A stretch of 64,000 nucleotides of DNA, taken from an uncultured Bacteroidales bacterium. Its GTDB lineage: Bacteria; Bacteroidota; Bacteroidia; Bacteroidales; Paludibacteraceae. Below the pieces are notes generated by a model that was not told the origin of the DNA, searched no databases, and was given only the letters and a program-made list of their open reading frames with translations. The DNA is taken from the NCBI GenBank assembly GCA_900319105.1, contig ONND01000007.1, forward strand, positions 141,481-205,480, written 5' to 3'. Below are positions 26,211 through 35,550 of the stretch, piece by piece (position 1 is the stretch's first letter; every line of letters starts with the position of its first letter). A program made the position numbers and the translations under genes.

Positions 26211-27686
26211 CTACCTTGCGCTGGGCAGATGCCCGAAATACTCCTTATAGCATTTGGAGAAATAGCCGGGAGAGGAGAAACATAGTTCGAGCGCCACCTG
26301 CTGGATGGTCATGTCGGTGGTACGCAGCAACTCATCCGCGCGGACTAACCGGCGCTCACGGATGTAGTCTAAAGGCCCCTTGCCGGTGATTGCCTTGACG
26401 CGGCGGAAAATCTGCGTGCGGCTCAACGCAAGCGCGCTACCCAGAAACTCCACATTCAGCTTCGGATCGGTCAAATGGTCATCTACAATCTGCTTCAGCC
26501 TTTCCCCGAAGGCTACATCGCGGTGACTCAGTTGAATGGCTTCCTGTACCTCCTCCAACTGCGGTAAGATATCCCGCTTGATTTCCTTTTTGATGCTTCC
26601 CTGGGAATAGAATAAAAAAGCGAGTATGATCAGGAAAAGAAAACTGACGCCTACGATGATCAACACGATCACTATGCGCCCATAGCGGATCTGTTGCCAT
26701 CGCGATTCGGATTGCAACTGTACTATATGCAGGGTCTCAAAATCATGCATCCGCGCGCGGTACTGCATCAGCATCGGATTGGCAATACTGGCATCTATCA
26801 GGATGGTCTCCAGTATCGTATCGCGCACAAAGGGCTCTCGGGACAATATGTGCGCGGCTGTTTCTATAATCATATCTCCTCGTGAGGGATAGGTGGCGGA
26901 GCACTCGATGGTGCCGTCCAGGATAGCCTCCAACCCCAGTGTAATACCGTCCACACCCATGATCCGCACGCTGCCTTTTCCGTACCCTTTACTGTCGCGT
27001 ACTGCCTCTGCCGCTCCGATAGCCATCAGGTCGTTATGCGCCACAATGGCATCTACATCCTTGTGACTCCGCAGATAGTCGGCCACTACGCGGTAGGCGT
27101 CCTCTTTGTACCACGCCCCCATGACGGACGCTACTTCGGGATGGATGCCGCCGGATTGGGCTATCCGGTCTGCCATTCCTTGGTGACGGAGCGTTGCCGG
27201 CGTCGAGCCGGGAAGACCGGCTACCTCTAATACATGAAGCGCCTGTTTTTGGGTCGATTGGATAGATAATACCCAGTCCGCCATCAACTGACCTACACGG
27301 TAGTTGTCTCCGCCGATAAAAGCAGTCCAATCCTCACCGCTTACTCGCCTGTCTGCAATAATGACAGGTATTCCCGCGCTATAGGCTCGGGTAACGGCAG
27401 GCTTGACCTCCTCCCCTACATTAGGACTGACAATCAGCAAATCCACCCGCTCGGCGATGAAACTGTCTATCTGCGCGCATTGCAACTCACTACTGCCGTA
27501 CGCGATGCGCCGCGATATGCGCATCTCCGGATGCAGCAATAACTCACGCTCCATCTCATCATTCATTTTTTGCCGCCACGCATCATCCAAACATTGGCTC
27601 AGACCGATACGATACTGTCCCTGACGCGTGCTACATCCCGTCAAAACAAATAGTAAAACAAATGTACTGATAATTATGTTTCTCAT
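26211..27686 (-). CDS. Membrane sensor-regulator: sugar-binding domain, one TM, AraC domain
   Basis: 491 residues with lipobox-like VLTGC (Cys18). Residues about 25-300 form a type I periplasmic binding domain as in LacI/RbsB proteins (IGLSQCLDDAWRQKMNDEME, VDLLIVSPNVGEEVKPAV, GIPVIIADRR, DAIVAHNDLMAIGAAEAV). A membrane segment follows near 333-357, and after about 35 residues an AraC-type DNA-binding domain (about 395-485: LALSRTQIFRRVKAITGKGP, IQQVALELCFSSPGYFSKCYKEYFG). Fructan loci of Bacteroides usually use a hybrid two-component sensor with this sensing domain plus kinase, receiver and AraC; here kinase and receiver are absent. The family and position suggest it senses free fructose and activates the adjacent operon. 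The length and clean domain joins argue against a simple frameshift. Confidence 0.85.
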   Translation of the reverse strand: MRNIIISTFVLLFVLTGCSTRQGQYRIGLSQCLDDAWRQKMNDEMERELLLHPEMRISRRIAYGSSELQCAQIDSFIAERVDLLIVSPNVGEEVKPAVTRAYSAGIPVIIADRRVSGEDWTAFIGGDNYRVGQLMADWVLSIQSTQKQALHVLEVAGLPGSTPATLRHQGMADRIAQSGGIHPEVASVMGAWYKEDAYRVVADYLRSHKDVDAIVAHNDLMAIGAAEAVRDSKGYGKGSVRIMGVDGITLGLEAILDGTIECSATYPSRGDMIIETAAHILSREPFVRDTILETILIDASIANPMLMQYRARMHDFETLHIVQLQSESRWQQIRYGRIVIVLIIVGVSFLFLIILAFLFYSQGSIKKEIKRDILPQLEEVQEAIQLSHRDVAFGERLKQIVDDHLTDPKLNVEFLGSALALSRTQIFRRVKAITGKGPLDYIRERRLVRADELLRTTDMTIQQVALELCFSSPGYFSKCYKEYFGHLPSAR

Positions 27687-27706
27687 GCTGCAACATTTTC
27701 ACACTG

Positions 27707-27738
27707 CAAAATTAGCGCTTTTTTTTGACATATGCAAG
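27707..27738 (-). promoter_or_regulatory. Promoter of the sensor-regulator gene
   Basis: On the minus strand: CTTG (27738-27735), 20 bases, TAATTTTG (27714-27707). The spacer is the common TATGTCAAAAAAAAGC-type sequence of this genome. Divergent from the tamB promoter. Confidence 0.75.
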
Positions 27739-27766
27739 CATACACGCATTTTTTTTCATCTTTTTA

Positions 27767-27798
27767 TTTGCGTATGCCGTTTTTTTTTCGTACCTTTG
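27767..27798 (+). promoter_or_regulatory. Promoter of tamB
   Basis: TTTG (27767-27770), 20 bases, TACCTTTG (27791-27798). It shows that any start upstream of 27798 is not used and supports the ATG at 27815. Confidence 0.82.
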
Positions 27799-27814
27799 CA
27801 GCCGCAAAGGTCAG

Positions 27815-30800
27815 ATGAAGCGAATAGGCTACATATTATCCGTGTTGATCGTGAGCGTATTGCTGGTAAGCGGTATGCTCATCGCCGCGTTGATGAGCGA
27901 CCGCGTCGAGACGGCTGCCGTGCGCCTCGTGGCGGAGGAGTTCTCCCGCGCGCTCGGTACCAAAGCGAGCGTGGGCGCGATGGAGTATCGTTTCCCCGCG
28001 CGCGTCGCACTCAAGGATGTCTATATCGAGGACCGGCAGCGCGACACCCTCTTGTATGCCGGAGAACTCTATGTCCATTTACGGCCCTTGGCGCTCAAGA
28101 ACAACGAGATACGCTTCAGTCATGTACGCGTGCAGGATGTCGTAGCGAACCTCTACCGCTTGCCCGATAGTACCTGGAACTACGCGTTCCTCATCCCTCC
28201 GAAGGAAGAGAAGAAGAAAGAGTCATCCCCGCTGCAGAGCTTGATCTCAGTCCGCGATATACGGCTGGATAACATACGTGTCCGGTATGAGGACTACGAG
28301 GCCTTCTTGGATCATGCCCGGATGGACCTTCATCAGTTCAGCGAAGACAAACTCGACGCGCAAATCTCTGAACTCGCCGGCACCGTCCACCGTTCACCGT
28401 CCACCGTCCACCGTCCACCCTTTAAGGTCGAAGACCTCCAGGCTCATCTGATCATCAATGACTCGGCGCTGCTGATGCCGACCCTTACCGCACGTCTGCC
28501 ACGCTCACGGCTCGACATAAGCGGTATAGAGGTGCGGTTCCCGCAAGGCGATACCTTATACCTCAGCAAGTCTGCGCATGACATCACTTTCGCCCTCAAT
28601 TTTCATGAGGCGGAGTTGGTGCCATCGGACTTGGCGCTCTTTGTGCCGCAGATGAAGCGTCTGCATAAGCCCGTCACCTTAGCCGGTACATTCGGCGGCA
28701 CACTTGACTCGCTCTATTTCCGCAATATAGCCATCCGCTATGATGGACAGGCCGTGCTTGAAGGCGACGTGAGTGCGGTAGGTCTGCCGGATCTCAAAAA
28801 CCCCTACCTGCGTGCTAATCTCAAGGATCTGCAGACCAACGCTGCCCGCCTGCAGGATTTCCTCTCACGGCTCCAAGGTCGGCCTGTTCAGTTGCCCGCG
28901 GAGCTGCACCGCTTAGGTACGATCCACTACCGCGGATTAGCCGAAGGACGGCTCCATGACCTGACGCTCCACGGCGCGTTCCGTACCGCCCTGGGGGCTA
29001 TCACGACGGACGGTGAGTTTCACGCCGATTCGCTCTTTGCGCACATGGATTATGACGCGCGTATCGTGGGACGTAACTTCCGCTTGGGGCGCATGGTCAA
29101 TCATGCGCCGTTGCGCTCCGTGACGCTCGATGTGCAATCCAAGGGCGAGATCTTCGCCGGCGACTCAACCCACGAGCGTACTATCTACGGTGACGTCAAG
29201 GCGTTCGTGCGCCAACTGACCTATAAGAACTACACCTATAGTGCCCTGCGTTTTGACGGACGGTACGAGCCCGGACGATACGCCGGACGAAGCAGTATAG
29301 ATGACGAGCACCTGAAGGCGGAGTTCGACGGCGTGGTCAAGCTGCGCAATGTCGATCCCGAGATCAATTGCAACCTGCGGTGCCATCATTTCGATGTGCA
29401 GCCTTTCGGTCTGACCGGCCTGCTCAGCACCCTCCGTACACGCTTTGCTTTAGCGGTTGATCTGAATGGTTCGGAGACGGAGCGAGTGAGTGGCTATATG
29501 ACAATCGACTCCCTCTTCGTCGCCACCTCCCGCGACTCAATCCTCATGAACCAGATGACGCTTCTCGCCTCCGGTGAGGTAGGGCATAGCAAGGCGTTCA
29601 CCCTGCGCTCCGACTATCTCACAGCGCAGCTGGACGGCATTTTCCGATACAAAGATATTGGTCCGGCTTTCCAGGCGATGATGCATCACTATCTGCCATC
29701 GGCGGTGTTGGCGCCAGCGGAAGAATGGCAACCTGTCTCCTTTAACCTCCGCGCCGACGGTCAGCGACTGAGGGATATACAACGGCTCTATACGGCGCCT
29801 TTCACCCTCAGCGATCATCCGGTCTTCACTGCCGACGCGCGGCTGGAGAACGGCGAAGAGCCGCATATAGAAGCGCGTTTCTTTGCGCCGGGAGTACGTG
29901 CCGGTAGTACACCGGTGCACGACCTGACGGTGACGCTCAATACGATTGATACCCTGCGCCACCAGGGCGGTAAAGGCTCGGGACTCTCCTTCAGTATATC
30001 CGCCGAGGCGCTGCAGATGCATACTGTCCTCTCGGCGCTCGCCTACCACGATACGCTCCTGACGCATCTCACGCTCCGACAGCAGGCGATGATGGACGAG
30101 ATGCTACCCGAGGGATGGCGCAATCTCACCCCGCGCGAGTTACAGCGTGCTCTATCGGATCTCTCCGGACGCGAACGACAACGCGCTCTGCTTTCCGCCC
30201 AGCGCGCCGGTACCTACGGAGGAGACCTCAAGCTGATCACACGTTTCACCCGTTATAACAAACAGCCGCTCATCGACGTGCACATGTTGCCCGGCACACT
30301 GCTCCTGCGCGACTCGCTATACTCCCTCTCGGAGAGTCGTATCACGTATTGCCAAGCGGACCAAACGGTAGAGGTGGATCACTTTAATTTTGAAGGCGGA
30401 GGCCAACACTTGCGCGTACATGGTGTAGCGTCGAAGCGAGCCACCGATACGCTTGCGGTCGATCTGCAGAAAGTGAACGCAGCTTATGTCGTGCCCTTCA
30501 TCCTGCCCGTCCAGACGATTATGTTCAATGGCCTGCTGACCGGTCAGGCGAGCATCACCAGCGTGCTTAAAAAGCCGCAGATAGATACGCAGATACATAT
30601 TGACTCGATGGGGCTGAACAACTGCTATTTCGGCGAGGCTGAAGTGGATTTGCATATTAGCGACTCTCTCGCCTTCCACGCCGATGTCAACAGGCCGGAC
30701 CGTAAGGTAGTGGACCTCGACGGCAAAGCGCTCTTCGACGGAACAGGCCGATGGGAACTGGATATGACGGCGGACTCAGTGCCGCTGGCTTTTGTCAACC

Positions 30801-32455
30801 ATTGGACCGCTACGGTGCTGGAGGATCTGCAGGGCAACGCCACCGGCCGCGTGGTCGTAGGCGGCTATAACGGGATGGTCTATGTGCTGCTGAACGCAGC
30901 GGCGCAGAACGCATCCCTCACCCTCCCTTGGACCGGATGCCGATATACGATACCCGAGGACACCATCGTCATGGATACAACCGCTATCCTCTTCCCCAAC
31001 GTCCATCTGACCGATGCCGAGGGCAACAGCGTGACCATCGACGGCGGGATCTACCATGACCAGTTCCGCGATTTTGCCCTCGACCTGCATGTGGAGGCAG
31101 ATAATGCGCTGGTCTTCGACCAGGATAAACAGGGCGAGATGCTACGCGGGCATGTTTATGCCAACGGTACGGTGGATGTGTTCGGAAATGAAGATGACCT
31201 GACCGTACTCGCCGACGCGGTTACTACCCGTAACTCGTTCTTCCGGCTCAGCATAGACCAGGTGTCCAATGCCAGCTCGTCTAACTTCATCCATTTTGTG
31301 GAGCACCCCGATACCACCGCAGGTGCCCTCCAGGAGACCGACCTCGATAACATAGACATCGATATCAATGCGGTCAATGCGCCGGCAGTAATAGCCACCC
31401 GTCGAGCCAAATGTCTGTTGCAGTTAGGCATCGAGGTGAACCCGCAGTTGCAGTTCCAACTGGTGCTCGGCGAGCGGAACGGAGACATGATCCAGGCGCG
31501 GGGAAGCGGTGCGCTGAGGCTCACGTATGATACCGAGACCGGCGACACGCGCCTGTTAGGTACCTACGAAATCGAGCGCGGTACACTCAACTATACGATC
31601 GCTAACATGATCCGTAAGGAGTTCAGCATTGCCGACGGATCGACCGTCGTCTTCTCCGGCGAACCCTCTAACCCGCAACTCGACGTGACCGCCAAGTATC
31701 GCGTGACGGCGAACCTCAAGGACCTCTTCGGCGAAGATATAGACATGCTCTCGACCAGCCGCACGAACATACCCGTCTTGACCTGTCTGCACCTCAAAGG
31801 ACCGCTGACGAACCCGATCCTCTCTTTCTCGCTTGAGTTCCCCCTCAGCGACCAGTCAATCCAGCAGCAGGTACGCCAGATCATTAACACGGACGAGATG
31901 CTAATGCGTCAGGTGGTTTATCTCCTGGCTTTCGGACGCTTCTTCACGCCCGAGTCGATGAAGTACAACGCCCAGTCCGCAACGCTCAACTCCACCTATT
32001 CGCTGCTCTCTTCGACCGTCACGGGACAGATCAACGCCTGGCTGTCCAAACTGACGAATATGTTCACCCTCGGTGTGGCGATCCGTGCCGACGGTGAGGG
32101 AGCTACCGCCAGCCAGGAGTACGAGGCGCAGTTCCAGTTGCAGCCGATAGACCGGCTTATCATCAATGGTAATTTCGGCTACCGGTACAACGATATATCC
32201 AACCGGCCTTTCTTCGGCGACCTGGATGTAGAGGTGCTCCTGACCCCCGACGGCCAGTGGCGACTCAAGGGATACACCCATACTGTCGATAAGTACTCGC
32301 TTCGCCAGGCCGCTATGATACAAGGCGTAGGCTTCATGTGGAAGAAAGATTTCAACTGGCCGTCGCTCCAAAAGAAAGAGAGCAAGGAGAAAGGTGAGCC
32401 GGTGGTCGTTCATGTAGAGAAACCCAAGAAGGAAAAGCCCAAGAAAAAAGAGTAG
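27815..32455 (+). CDS. tamB: TamB-like translocation/assembly protein (AsmA/DUF490 family)
   Basis: 1546 residues from the ATG at 27815. One N-terminal membrane anchor (residues 4-24) is followed by a very long beta-rich body of the AsmA/TamB type (ALKDVYIEDRQRDTLLYAGE, NIRVRYEDYEAFLDHARMDL) and the C-terminal TamB/DUF490 domain (around 1150-1500: YEIERGTLNYTIANMIRKEF, GEPSNPQLDVTAKYRV, LSFSLEFPLSDQSI). These proteins bridge inner and outer membranes and support outer-membrane protein or lipid transport. The C-terminus is Lys-rich. Residues encoded at 28381-28415 (GTVHRSPSTVHRPPF) come from a seven-base tandem repeat and look inserted. Confidence 0.88.
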   Translation: MKRIGYILSVLIVSVLLVSGMLIAALMSDRVETAAVRLVAEEFSRALGTKASVGAMEYRFPARVALKDVYIEDRQRDTLLYAGELYVHLRPLALKNNEIRFSHVRVQDVVANLYRLPDSTWNYAFLIPPKEEKKKESSPLQSLISVRDIRLDNIRVRYEDYEAFLDHARMDLHQFSEDKLDAQISELAGTVHRSPSTVHRPPFKVEDLQAHLIINDSALLMPTLTARLPRSRLDISGIEVRFPQGDTLYLSKSAHDITFALNFHEAELVPSDLALFVPQMKRLHKPVTLAGTFGGTLDSLYFRNIAIRYDGQAVLEGDVSAVGLPDLKNPYLRANLKDLQTNAARLQDFLSRLQGRPVQLPAELHRLGTIHYRGLAEGRLHDLTLHGAFRTALGAITTDGEFHADSLFAHMDYDARIVGRNFRLGRMVNHAPLRSVTLDVQSKGEIFAGDSTHERTIYGDVKAFVRQLTYKNYTYSALRFDGRYEPGRYAGRSSIDDEHLKAEFDGVVKLRNVDPEINCNLRCHHFDVQPFGLTGLLSTLRTRFALAVDLNGSETERVSGYMTIDSLFVATSRDSILMNQMTLLASGEVGHSKAFTLRSDYLTAQLDGIFRYKDIGPAFQAMMHHYLPSAVLAPAEEWQPVSFNLRADGQRLRDIQRLYTAPFTLSDHPVFTADARLENGEEPHIEARFFAPGVRAGSTPVHDLTVTLNTIDTLRHQGGKGSGLSFSISAEALQMHTVLSALAYHDTLLTHLTLRQQAMMDEMLPEGWRNLTPRELQRALSDLSGRERQRALLSAQRAGTYGGDLKLITRFTRYNKQPLIDVHMLPGTLLLRDSLYSLSESRITYCQADQTVEVDHFNFEGGGQHLRVHGVASKRATDTLAVDLQKVNAAYVVPFILPVQTIMFNGLLTGQASITSVLKKPQIDTQIHIDSMGLNNCYFGEAEVDLHISDSLAFHADVNRPDRKVVDLDGKALFDGTGRWELDMTADSVPLAFVNHWTATVLEDLQGNATGRVVVGGYNGMVYVLLNAAAQNASLTLPWTGCRYTIPEDTIVMDTTAILFPNVHLTDAEGNSVTIDGGIYHDQFRDFALDLHVEADNALVFDQDKQGEMLRGHVYANGTVDVFGNEDDLTVLADAVTTRNSFFRLSIDQVSNASSSNFIHFVEHPDTTAGALQETDLDNIDIDINAVNAPAVIATRRAKCLLQLGIEVNPQLQFQLVLGERNGDMIQARGSGALRLTYDTETGDTRLLGTYEIERGTLNYTIANMIRKEFSIADGSTVVFSGEPSNPQLDVTAKYRVTANLKDLFGEDIDMLSTSRTNIPVLTCLHLKGPLTNPILSFSLEFPLSDQSIQQQVRQIINTDEMLMRQVVYLLAFGRFFTPESMKYNAQSATLNSTYSLLSSTVTGQINAWLSKLTNMFTLGVAIRADGEGATASQEYEAQFQLQPIDRLIINGNFGYRYNDISNRPFFGDLDVEVLLTPDGQWRLKGYTHTVDKYSLRQAAMIQGVGFMWKKDFNWPSLQKKESKEKGEPVVVHVEKPKKEKPKKKE
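28381..28415. repeat. CACCGTC heptamer tandem repeat inside tamB
   Basis: Five units of CACCGTC (the second is CACCGTT) followed by CACCC. As the unit is seven bases, a change in copy number by one would shift the tamB frame. Confidence 0.85.
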
Positions 32456-32476
32456 CCGTTCGGGCTACTCTTTTTT
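32449..32476. terminator. Bidirectional terminator between tamB and pnp
   Basis: Perfect 9-base stem AGAGTAGCC / GGCTACTCT with a five-base loop, T-run on the plus side; on the minus strand the AAAAAAG of the tamB Lys codons supplies the T-run. The tamB stop codon TAG is in the left arm. Confidence 0.88.
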
Positions 32477-32481
32477 ATTGT

Positions 32482-32510
32482 ATCGACCATGCATGGTCGA
32501 TTCTTTTTTT
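32482..32510 (+). terminator. Second hairpin after tamB, 20-base perfect palindrome
   Basis: ATCGACCATGCATGGTCGAT is a perfect palindrome followed on the plus strand by TCTTTTTTT. The T-run overlaps the pnp stop codon. Confidence 0.7.
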
Positions 32511-34770
32511 ATCCGCGCTTCTCAGGACGCGGTCCGCGACGCTCGGGACGGGGACCTCTTTCGAGACGTGCTCCGTCGCTGTTCTCGCGACGAGGGCGCT
32601 CACGCTTCTCCGGCTCGGTATAGCCTTCGGGTTTCTCCTTCAGCGCACGGGCGCTCAGACGGAACTTACCGGTCTTCTGGTCGATCTCTAACAGCTTGAT
32701 GCGGATGTGATCGCCCTCTTTGATGCCGGTCTCTTCCATGGTCTCGTAGCGCTTCCAGTCGATCTCGCTGATGTGCAGCAGACCTTCCTTACCAGGCATG
32801 AACTCTACGAAGCAGCCGTACGGCATAAGGCTCTTAACCACCGAGTCGTACTCTTCGCCTACCTCCGGCAGAGCCACAATCGCCTTGATCTTCGCGATAG
32901 CGGCTGCCATCTGTTCGCCGTTGTTGGAGGCAACCTCTACCTTACCGCCCTTCTCATCTTCGTCGATAGAGATGACAGCGCCGGTCTCAGCCTGGATGCC
33001 TTGGATGATCTTACCGCCCGGGCCAATAACAGCACCGATCATGTCTTTCGGGATATAGAAGGAAGTGATACGCGGAGCGTGCGGCTTGAGGTCGGCACGC
33101 GGAGCCGGCATGCACTCGAGGATCTTACCGAGGATGTACATACGTGCCTCGTGCGCCTGTGCGAGCGCGTTCTCTAATATCTCATAACTCAGACCATCTA
33201 CCTTGATATCCATCTGGCAAGCGGTCAGACCGTCCTTCGTACCGGTGGTCTTGAAATCCATGTCGCCCAGGTGGTCCTCATCGCCGAGGATATCGGAGAG
33301 GATAGCGTAGTTCTTACCCTGGTTCTCCGAGATCAGACCCATCGCAATACCGCTGACAGGCTTCTTCATCGGAACACCGGCATCCATGAGCGCGAGCGTT
33401 CCGGCGCAAACGGTAGCCATAGAGCTGGAACCGTTGGACTCCAGAATATCACTTACTACGCGTACGGTATAAGGAAAATCTTCAGGGATCATGTTCTTCA
33501 GCGCACGGCAAGCGAGGTTACCGTGACCGATCTCACGACGGCCTACACCACGCTGCGCCTTAGCCTCACCCGTTGAGAACGGCGGGAAGTTATAGTGCAG
33601 CAGGAACTTATCGGTGCCCTGGATCAATGCCTCGTCAACGATCTTCTCGTCACGGCTGGTGCCGAGGGTCACAGTCGAGAGAGATTGAGTCTCACCACGG
33701 GTAAAGATAGAACTTCCGTGAGGGCCGGGTAGGTAACCCACCTCACACCAGATCGGACGGATCTCAGTGGTCTTACGGCCGTCGAGACGCTTGCCCTCGT
33801 CGAGCACAGCGCGACGCATCGCCTCTTTCTCGACATCGTGATAGTAGCGGTCAACCAATGCTGCTACCTCGTCGATATCCACGCCGAGAGCCTCTGCACG
33901 GGCAGCCATATAATCGGTTTTCTCCGTCTTGAAATCCTCGCATATCTGGCTGAACATCGCCTCGCGGTGGTGCTTGTCGGTGTCAGCACTCGTAGCCTGT
34001 GCGTAAGCACGTGCGTAAGAGTAGTCGTGTACCGCTTGCTTCAACTCATCGTCGTTCACCTCGTGGCAGTATTCGCGCTTGGTCTCTTTGCCATAAGCCT
34101 TCATCATCTCGTTGATAGCGAGGCACTGCGGCTTGATGGCCTCGTGCGCAGCCTTGATTGCCTCCAGCATAACGGATTCGGGCACTTCTTTCATCTCGCC
34201 CTCAACCATCATAATGTTGTCATACGTAGCGGCTACCATTAGTTCGAGGTCTGCATGCTCGCACTGCTCGAAAGTCGGGTTGATCACCATCTTACCGTCC
34301 ACGCAGGCTACACGTACCTCACTCACCGGACCCTCAAAAGGAATATCCGAGCAAGCAAGAGCCGCACCTGCTGCGAGTCCGGCAATGCTCTCTGGCATGT
34401 CGATACCGTCAGCGGAATACATCGTTACGTTAACGAATGTCTCTGCGTGATAGTTGGAAGGGAAGAGGGGACGAAGGGCGCGGTCAATCAGACGTGCAAT
34501 CAGGATCTCATAATCTGATGCTTTGCCTTCGCGGCGGGTAAAACCGCCCGGGAAGCGTCCTGCGGACGCAAATTTCTCTTTGTACTCTACGGTCAGCGGC
34601 ATAAAATCAGTGCCGGGAACCGCATCTTTTGCGGAGCAGACGGTGGCGAGAATCATCGTGTTGCCGAGGGTTGCCATCACAGCGCCATCGGCTTGTTTGG
34701 CCAACTTGCCTGTCTCCAGTTTGATCACTCGTCCATCGGGAAGAGCGATTTCTTTGGTAACAATATTCAT
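32509..34770 (-). CDS. pnp: Polyribonucleotide nucleotidyltransferase (PNPase)
   Basis: 753 residues. Two RNase PH domains (first about 1-220; second about 315-550 with [13 protein letters not shown]-like [26 protein letters not shown] and the catalytic region SGIAMGLI ... [14 protein letters not shown]), then a KH domain ([20 protein letters not shown]) and an S1 domain ([20 protein letters not shown] ... GLLHISEID). The C-terminus is an Arg/Glu/Gly-rich tail of about 50 residues ([25 protein letters not shown]), common in this phylum. It degrades RNA phosphorolytically from the 3' end and is part of RNA turnover. A good promoter lies 67-98 bases upstream. Confidence 0.97.
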   Translation of the reverse strand: MNIVTKEIALPDGRVIKLETGKLAKQADGAVMATLGNTMILATVCSAKDAVPGTDFMPLTVEYKEKFASAGRFPGGFTRREGKASDYEILIARLIDRALRPLFPSNYHAETFVNVTMYSADGIDMPESIAGLAAGAALACSDIPFEGPVSEVRVACVDGKMVINPTFEQCEHADLELMVAATYDNIMMVEGEMKEVPESVMLEAIKAAHEAIKPQCLAINEMMKAYGKETKREYCHEVNDDELKQAVHDYSYARAYAQATSADTDKHHREAMFSQICEDFKTEKTDYMAARAEALGVDIDEVAALVDRYYHDVEKEAMRRAVLDEGKRLDGRKTTEIRPIWCEVGYLPGPHGSSIFTRGETQSLSTVTLGTSRDEKIVDEALIQGTDKFLLHYNFPPFSTGEAKAQRGVGRREIGHGNLACRALKNMIPEDFPYTVRVVSDILESNGSSSMATVCAGTLALMDAGVPMKKPVSGIAMGLISENQGKNYAILSDILGDEDHLGDMDFKTTGTKDGLTACQMDIKVDGLSYEILENALAQAHEARMYILGKILECMPAPRADLKPHAPRITSFYIPKDMIGAVIGPGGKIIQGIQAETGAVISIDEDEKGGKVEVASNNGEQMAAAIAKIKAIVALPEVGEEYDSVVKSLMPYGCFVEFMPGKEGLLHISEIDWKRYETMEETGIKEGDHIRIKLLEIDQKTGKFRLSARALKEKPEGYTEPEKRERPRRENSDGARLERGPRPERRGPRPEKRG

Positions 34771-34836
34771 CTTAAATTCGTTATAAATAGTCGCCGTTTG
34801 CGACCTTGTTAATTAATAGACCTACAAAAAGTCGCA

Positions 34837-34868
34837 CAAAGGTACAGCTTTTTTTTGACATACGCAAT
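34837..34868 (-). promoter_or_regulatory. Promoter of pnp
   Basis: On the minus strand: ATTG-like -33 (34868-34865), 20 bases, TACCTTTG (34844-34837). The spacer is again TATGTCAAAAAAAAGC-type. Confidence 0.72.
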
Positions 34869-34920
34869 AGATTTTTTCATTTTGCATGCAATTTTCGACA
34901 TTTCGGGCCTTTTGGGACAC

Positions 34921-34949
34921 AAAAAAACGCCACCGAAGTGACGTTTTTG
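34921..34949 (-). terminator. Terminator of rplS
   Basis: Minus strand: AAAAACGTCAC, loop TTCG, GTGGCGTTTTTTT. The one non-Watson-Crick pair is G-U in the minus-strand RNA but C-A in the other, so it belongs to rplS. Confidence 0.82.
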
Positions 34950-34952
34950 TCA

Positions 34953-34981
34953 TTGTACATTGTACTTTGTTCCTTTGTACA
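34953..34981. repeat. 29-base 7-7-8-7 repeat directly after the rplS stop codon
   Basis: TTGTACA, TTGTACT, TTGTTCCT, TTGTACA, ending exactly one base before the rplS stop codon (34982-34984). Same family as the copies inside surface-protein genes at 1084, 1142, 4264 and 6313. Confidence 0.82.
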
Positions 34982-35335
34982 TTACTTAGCGCGGCGCTCT
35001 TGGATGCGGGCTTTCTTACCCGTACGCTCGCGGAGGTAATACAGTTTAGCACGACGTACTTTACCGTACTTGTTCACTGTAATGCTCTCAATGAAGGGGC
35101 TGTCCATCGGGAAGATACGCTCTACACCAACGTTGCCACTCATCTTACGAACCGTGAAGCGCTTCTTGTCGCCGCTACCGTGGATGCAAATAACATCACC
35201 GCGGAACTCCTGTACACGCTCTTTGTTTCCCTCTTTGATACGGTAACCGATAGTTACCTGATCACCTGCCTTGAATGCAGGGAATTCTTTCTTCTCGCCG
35301 GCAAAAGCTTGCTCAGCTACCTTGATTAAATCCAT
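34982..35335 (-). CDS. rplS: 50S ribosomal protein L19
   Basis: 117 residues, of normal length for L19. Family segments: FKAGDQVTIGYRIKEGNKER, QEFRGDVICIHG, FTVRKMSGNVGVERIFPMDS, PFIESITVNKYGKVRRAKLY and YYLRERTGKKARIQERR. It sits at the 30S-50S interface. It is monocistronic here, with its own promoter (35453-35484) and terminator. The 118-base leader (35336-35452) is long enough to hold a regulatory structure but I could not define one. Confidence 0.98.
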   Translation of the reverse strand: MDLIKVAEQAFAGEKKEFPAFKAGDQVTIGYRIKEGNKERVQEFRGDVICIHGSGDKKRFTVRKMSGNVGVERIFPMDSPFIESITVNKYGKVRRAKLYYLRERTGKKARIQERRAK

Positions 35336-35452
35336 TTCGTTTACTCTTTTTTATGGATTCGTTAATACGTTAAGAGCATTTACTACTATTCGGTCGTTAA
35401 CTCATTCACTCGTTAACCCCTAATTCAATCGCCAGAGGCTCAAAACGGGCTG

Positions 35453-35484
35453 CAAAATTACTGCTTTTTTTTGAATTGACCAAA
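35453..35484 (-). promoter_or_regulatory. Promoter of rplS
   Basis: On the minus strand: TTTG (35484-35481), 20 bases, TAATTTTG (35460-35453). Divergent from the aroC promoter. Confidence 0.8.
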
Positions 35485-35509
35485 TAAAATTGCATTTTTT
35501 TGTCTTTTT

Positions 35510-35541
35510 CTTGCATATTTACGAAAAAAGCAGTACTTTTG
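35510..35541 (+). promoter_or_regulatory. Promoter of aroC
   Basis: CTTG (35510-35513), 20 bases, TACTTTTG (35534-35541); the ATG follows only 9 bases after the -7 box, so the leader is very short. Confidence 0.75.
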
Positions 35542-35550
35542 TAGCGAATT

